Shown here one piece after another: positions 5,664-8,509 of a stretch of 8,509 bases of DNA (positions are counted from its first letter, which is position 1; each line of letters starts with the position of its first letter). The notes under the pieces are model-generated. The model did not search any database, was not told the DNA's origin, and was given only the letters and a program-made list of their open reading frames with translations. This DNA is from S143-63 sp964425855 (GTDB taxonomy: Archaea; Thermoproteota; Thermoprotei_A; Sulfolobales; Acidilobaceae): positions 1 through 8,509 of the forward strand of contig CAYROE010000055.1 of NCBI GenBank assembly GCA_964425855.1. The letters are read 5' to 3'. The position numbers were made by a program, and so were the translations under genes.

Positions 5664-6995
5664 TTGGAGATCCAACAGGACAAACCAATATTCGTACTCG
5701 GGCTCGATAGCACCCCGCCACGTCTCCTATTCGAAGAGTTCAAGGGCGAGCTATCCAATATCGAGTCAGTAATAGAATATAAGCAACCAATCAAAAGCAC
5801 TCATCCACCTATAACGATTCCAGCATGGATAAGCATGAGCACTGGAAAAACACCAGGCGAACTAGGCCTGTACGGGTTCAGGCATAGACGAATCGGAAGC
5901 TATGACGACCTCTATATTGCGAATTCTAAGCTCATAAGGACTAAGACTCTATGGGCCAGTATAGGGCAAAGAGGAGGCAACAGTATTGTTGTAGGCGTAC
6001 CTCCCAGTTATCCTCCTAAACCAATGAAGGGCGTCCTAATAAGCGATTTCATAACGCCAGACGCTTCAAAGCCATACACCTGGCCCCGGAGCCTCAAACA
6101 GGAGATCGAGCGGCTCCTCGGAGGCCCATATATGTTCGACGTAGAATTCAGGAGCCACGACAAGGACAGGATAAAGAAGGGACTTTGGCGGATGACAGAA
6201 TTACAGTTCAAAGTACTCAAGCATCTAGCCAAGACAAAGAAATGGACCCTATTCTTCTACGTACTCATAGGAACCGACAGAGTACAGCACGCATTCTGGA
6301 AATACTATGATCCAAGCCATCCAAAACACCCTGAGCGAAGCAAATATGAGGACGTAATACCAGAATACTATAAGTTAGTCGATAGACTGTTCGGCGAACT
6401 CCTAAACGTACTGCCCAAGGAGACACAGTTCATAGTAGTATCTGATCACGGCGCGAAACCTATGAAGGGAGCATTCGCAGTTAACGAATGGTTAATACAA
6501 GAAGGATACCTAGCCCTCAAAAAATATCCCTCAGAGCATGGCGTCGACCTCAAGCCAGACATGATCGACTGGTCTAAGACCACTGCTTGGGGGTGGGGAG
6601 GATACTATGCCAGAATATTCCTAAACGTCAAGGACCGGGAACCAATTGGAATAATAGACAAAGAAGAAGTACCCGGCATAATAGAAGAATTGAAGAAGAA
6701 ACTGTCCTCAATAAAGGGACCAGGCGGGGAACCATGGAACACTAATGTCTACACGCCAAGCGAACTCTACCCGGAGGTCAACGGCGATCCACCAGACCTA
6801 ATAGTATACTTCGACGACCTCTACTGGAGGAGCGCAGGCACAATAGGCTGGAAGGATCCATATCTCGAAGAAAACGATAGAGGCCCAGACGACGCGGTAC
6901 ACGACTGGTATGGTGTCCTAGGATCAAGCGTAGAACCCTATGAGAAGCCGGTTACCATTACAGAGCTATTCACTAAAGGATACAGGCTCCTCTAA
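5664..6995 (+). CDS. Alkaline-phosphatase-superfamily phosphodiesterase / nucleotide pyrophosphatase-like hydrolase
   Basis: A 443-residue enzyme of the type I phosphodiesterase/nucleotide pyrophosphatase branch of the alkaline phosphatase superfamily. All expected zinc-site residues are visible: D15 (GLDSTP), nucleophile T51 (PPITIPAW), D205 and H209 (GTDRVQH), D261 and H262 (SDHGA) and H413 (AVHDWYG). There is no signal peptide or membrane helix, so it should act in the cytoplasm. The TTG start at 5664 is forced by an in-frame TGA at 5655-5657, and GGAGG at 5648-5652 supports it. An ATG at 5654 is in another frame. Position after cysC and facing sat suggests a substrate in sulfonucleotide metabolism, for example APS, PAPS or PAP, or a sulfated or phosphorylated product. 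Family members include phosphatases, diesterases and sulfatases, so the reaction is not determined. Confidence 0.87.
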   Translation: MEIQQDKPIFVLGLDSTPPRLLFEEFKGELSNIESVIEYKQPIKSTHPPITIPAWISMSTGKTPGELGLYGFRHRRIGSYDDLYIANSKLIRTKTLWASIGQRGGNSIVVGVPPSYPPKPMKGVLISDFITPDASKPYTWPRSLKQEIERLLGGPYMFDVEFRSHDKDRIKKGLWRMTELQFKVLKHLAKTKKWTLFFYVLIGTDRVQHAFWKYYDPSHPKHPERSKYEDVIPEYYKLVDRLFGELLNVLPKETQFIVVSDHGAKPMKGAFAVNEWLIQEGYLALKKYPSEHGVDLKPDMIDWSKTTAWGWGGYYARIFLNVKDREPIGIIDKEEVPGIIEELKKKLSSIKGPGGEPWNTNVYTPSELYPEVNGDPPDLIVYFDDLYWRSAGTIGWKDPYLEENDRGPDDAVHDWYGVLGSSVEPYEKPVTITELFTKGYRLL

Positions 6996-7026
6996 CCATA
7001 ATCGACTCAACCATTGTTCCCACGAT

Positions 7027-7031
7027 AAAAA
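7027..7031 (-). terminator. T5 run downstream of sat
   Basis: The minus strand has a T5 run (CCTTTTTATC) about 25 bases past the sat stop codon, in the 61-base space between the convergent sat and phosphodiesterase genes. Archaeal RNA polymerase terminates at such runs. No hairpin is evident. Confidence 0.35.
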
Positions 7032-7056
7032 GGATGATATTAGATATTGTATAGGA

Positions 7057-8205
7057 TTACTCGACGAAGGGATTATCGAAAGACAATACGACTTGTGCGA
7101 CCTCAGGACGCATCATTTCTGGCGGAGGTATCTTTCCTTCTTTGAGCATTTTCCTGATCCTCGTACCGCTTATCTTAATGCGGTGCTCTTCACCGTGTGG
7201 ACATGTTTTTTCGGTTACCATTCCGCCACACCTCCTACAATAGTAGGCTTCTCTGATGAATAGTGGTGTTATTCCTAGGTCTGGGAATTCCTTGAATATT
7301 TCCCAGGCCTCGTATGGACCATAATAGTCTCCTACGCCAGCATGGTCTCTGCCTACTATGAAGTGTGTTGCTCCGAAGTTCTTTCTCACTATGGCATGGT
7401 GTATTGCTTCTCTTGGCCCCGCGTAGTTCATGTTCATTCTTAAGGCGGCGAGGACTACTACGTTCTTTGGGAAGTAGTGTTCTATGAGGGCCTTGTAGGC
7501 TTTGAGTATTACGACGTCTTTGTAATCTCCTGGCTTCTTCCACCCTACTAGTGGGTGGACTAGGAGCCCGTCGGTAAATGTTAGCGCTGATTTCTGGACG
7601 AACTCGTGGCCCCGGTGTGGAACATTCCGTGTCTGGAAGGCCACTATTCTCTTCCAGCCTCTTTCCCTAAAGAGTATGCGGGTCTCCACCGGCCAGAGGG
7701 TATAATCCTCGAAGGGGTTCTTGAGGGTGCTTAGTACGTCGATAGGTCCTCCAATAAGTAGTTCCTTCATGCTCATGACTCGTCTGACGCCTGGATGCGC
7801 TGTATCAGCGGTCTTATACACTTTTAGCGCGTAGTCCTTCTTATCCCATCCATAGATTTCCTCTACCCTCATTACTGCTAGAATGGTTCCCTTATGGGTG
7901 AGGGCCACGTCGTCTCCTTCCTTCACTCCTGCTATCTCGTGGGGATCAACGTCCAAGACTATAGGTATGGTCCAGGGAAGATCGTTCGAGAGCCTCATAA
8001 GATCCAGCACAGAGAGATAATCCTCCTGAACCATGAAGCCCTGCAAGGGGCTGAATGCTCCATGCGCGATATCCTCAATATCTATAGCCTTATGCACGCC
8101 GACCTCGATCTTCACGAGCTCCTTAGCCTCCTCAAGCAAATGCTCCCTTCTCTTACCAGACACCATCCGATTAACAATCCTCCCGCCATGAGGCCTCGAG
8201 ACCAT
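7057..8205 (-). CDS. sat: Sulfate adenylyltransferase (ATP sulfurylase)
   Basis: Makes APS and pyrophosphate from ATP and sulfate, the entry step for sulfate assimilation, sulfation or dissimilation. As read from ATG 8205 it has 382 residues, normal for homo-oligomeric archaeal and bacterial Sat without a fused APS kinase domain. Seen in order: SRPHGGRIVNR (3-13), FSPLQGFM (51-58), the ATP-binding QTRNVPHRGH (191-200, usual form QTRNPxHxxH), GRDHAG (285-290), a Cys/His zinc-type cluster C323, C326, C335, H337, and ISGTRIR (345-351). The frame allows a GTG start at 8220, but GGAGG at 8218-8214 lies eight bases before ATG 8205 and would be inside that version. It follows the ribbon-helix-helix gene by 57 bases on the same strand. 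The first 50-odd codons mostly end in G or T, while the middle of the gene favours A or C. Confidence 0.96.
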   Translation of the reverse strand: MVSRPHGGRIVNRMVSGKRREHLLEEAKELVKIEVGVHKAIDIEDIAHGAFSPLQGFMVQEDYLSVLDLMRLSNDLPWTIPIVLDVDPHEIAGVKEGDDVALTHKGTILAVMRVEEIYGWDKKDYALKVYKTADTAHPGVRRVMSMKELLIGGPIDVLSTLKNPFEDYTLWPVETRILFRERGWKRIVAFQTRNVPHRGHEFVQKSALTFTDGLLVHPLVGWKKPGDYKDVVILKAYKALIEHYFPKNVVVLAALRMNMNYAGPREAIHHAIVRKNFGATHFIVGRDHAGVGDYYGPYEAWEIFKEFPDLGITPLFIREAYYCRRCGGMVTEKTCPHGEEHRIKISGTRIRKMLKEGKIPPPEMMRPEVAQVVLSFDNPFVE

Positions 8206-8262
8206 ACTGCATCCCTCCACTTAACTCTCCGAACCACGCTCCTACGCTCGACGATAACTGAA

Positions 8263-8493
8263 TCAGAGATACCCTAGACGCTTTAACCGCTCAAGAATCT
8301 GCTTCTTACTCTCCTCAGGCAAGTCAATATCGTCCTCCTGAGCCTCATACGTAGCAACAACCTCTCTAAGAATATACGTAACAAACTGGCTCACACTGGT
8401 GAACCCAGTATCCTTAATGATCTCCCTAAGCCTCTCATAGAGAGTCACAGGAATCGAAACCGTAGTATACTTAGTCTTCTTCGACTCCGACAC
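8263..8493 (-). CDS. Ribbon-helix-helix (CopG/MetJ/Arc-type) DNA-binding protein
   Basis: A 76-residue protein with the ribbon-helix-helix layout: a beta strand YTTVSIP (9-15), helix 1 about 17-28, a GF turn (30-31), helix 2 about 33-50, then an acidic linker and a C-terminal helix SKKQILERLKRLGYL (62-76). Such proteins bind operator DNA as dimers through the strand, here with Thr10, Thr11 and Ser13 available for base contacts. The frame permits GTG starts at 8502 and 8493. The latter gives the family-like MSESKKTKYTTVSIP and has GGTG six bases upstream, so I prefer it, without certainty. It is probably co-transcribed with sat and is the only likely regulator in the window. About 65 of its 76 codons end in G or T, the opposite of the btuF-like gene. 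A role as an antitoxin is possible, but no toxin gene is seen next to it. Confidence 0.83.
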   Translation of the reverse strand: MSESKKTKYTTVSIPVTLYERLREIIKDTGFTSVSQFVTYILREVVATYEAQEDDIDLPEESKKQILERLKRLGYL

Positions 8494-8509
8494 ACACCCC
8501 ACCCACTTA

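Noticed and set aside
6996..7056. Box C/D small RNA in the convergent gap (GGATGAT seen)
   Set aside because: The box C match is incomplete and no box D with proper spacing was found.
8206..8220. GTG start that would lengthen Sat by five residues
   Set aside because: Same reason: GGAGG at 8218-8214 serves ATG 8205.
7894..8277. Open frame of 127 codons on the plus strand opposite sat
   Set aside because: Antisense shadow of the conserved sat N-terminus. The translated sequence has no recognisable domain and no convincing ribosome binding site was found.

Overview
The window looks like chromosomal DNA of a hyperthermophilic or thermophilic archaeon, most likely a crenarchaeon (Thermoproteota). 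The grounds are AGA/AGG and ATA codon preference, short gaps between genes, GGAGG(TG)-type Shine-Dalgarno (SD) sites mixed with TTG/GTG starts that have TATA-like boxes about 21-27 bases upstream, an APS kinase with the DGDW motif I associate with crenarchaeal enzymes, and a cobalamin-dependent acyl-CoA mutase split into two genes. A species cannot be named from the sequence alone. Nearly all of the window is coding. The longest gene-free stretches are 1352-1465 and 4028-4144, both between divergent genes. I see no tRNA, rRNA, CRISPR array, insertion sequence or origin.

Layout. Bases 1-58 may hold the tail of an upstream gene. Next come a small four-helix membrane protein (59-406, +), a metallo-beta-lactamase-fold hydrolase (443-1351, -) and a short helical DUF1641-like protein (1466-1840, +). 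A two-gene minus-strand operon follows: the large and B12-binding subunits of a methylmalonyl-CoA-mutase-family enzyme (4027-2327 and 2358-1891, overlapping). Diverging from it is a plus-strand run of a BtuF-like binding protein without signal peptide (4145-5005), APS kinase cysC (5043-5600) and an alkaline-phosphatase-superfamily phosphodiesterase (5664-6995). Converging on that run are ATP sulfurylase sat (8205-7057) and, upstream of it in the same direction, a ribbon-helix-helix protein (8493-8263).

How the genes work together. Sat and CysC make APS and then PAPS from sulfate and ATP. The neighbouring metal-dependent phosphodiesterase may act on a nucleotide or sulfo-/phospho-ester connected with that pathway, and the small ribbon-helix-helix protein is the natural candidate regulator. 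The other theme is vitamin B12: the mutase needs adenosylcobalamin, and the divergent BtuF-like protein belongs to the fold that binds corrinoids or metal chelates. The two themes meet because the BtuF-like gene leads the operon that contains cysC.

The most notable points are these. The mutase large subunit carries Phe and Gln where methylmalonyl-CoA mutase has Tyr89 and Arg207, which points to an isobutyryl-CoA mutase-type substrate. The BtuF homologue has no export signal. A 17-bp near-perfect dyad sits just before its ribosome binding site. Third-codon-position composition changes sharply between the ribbon-helix-helix gene plus the 5' part of sat and the rest of the window.
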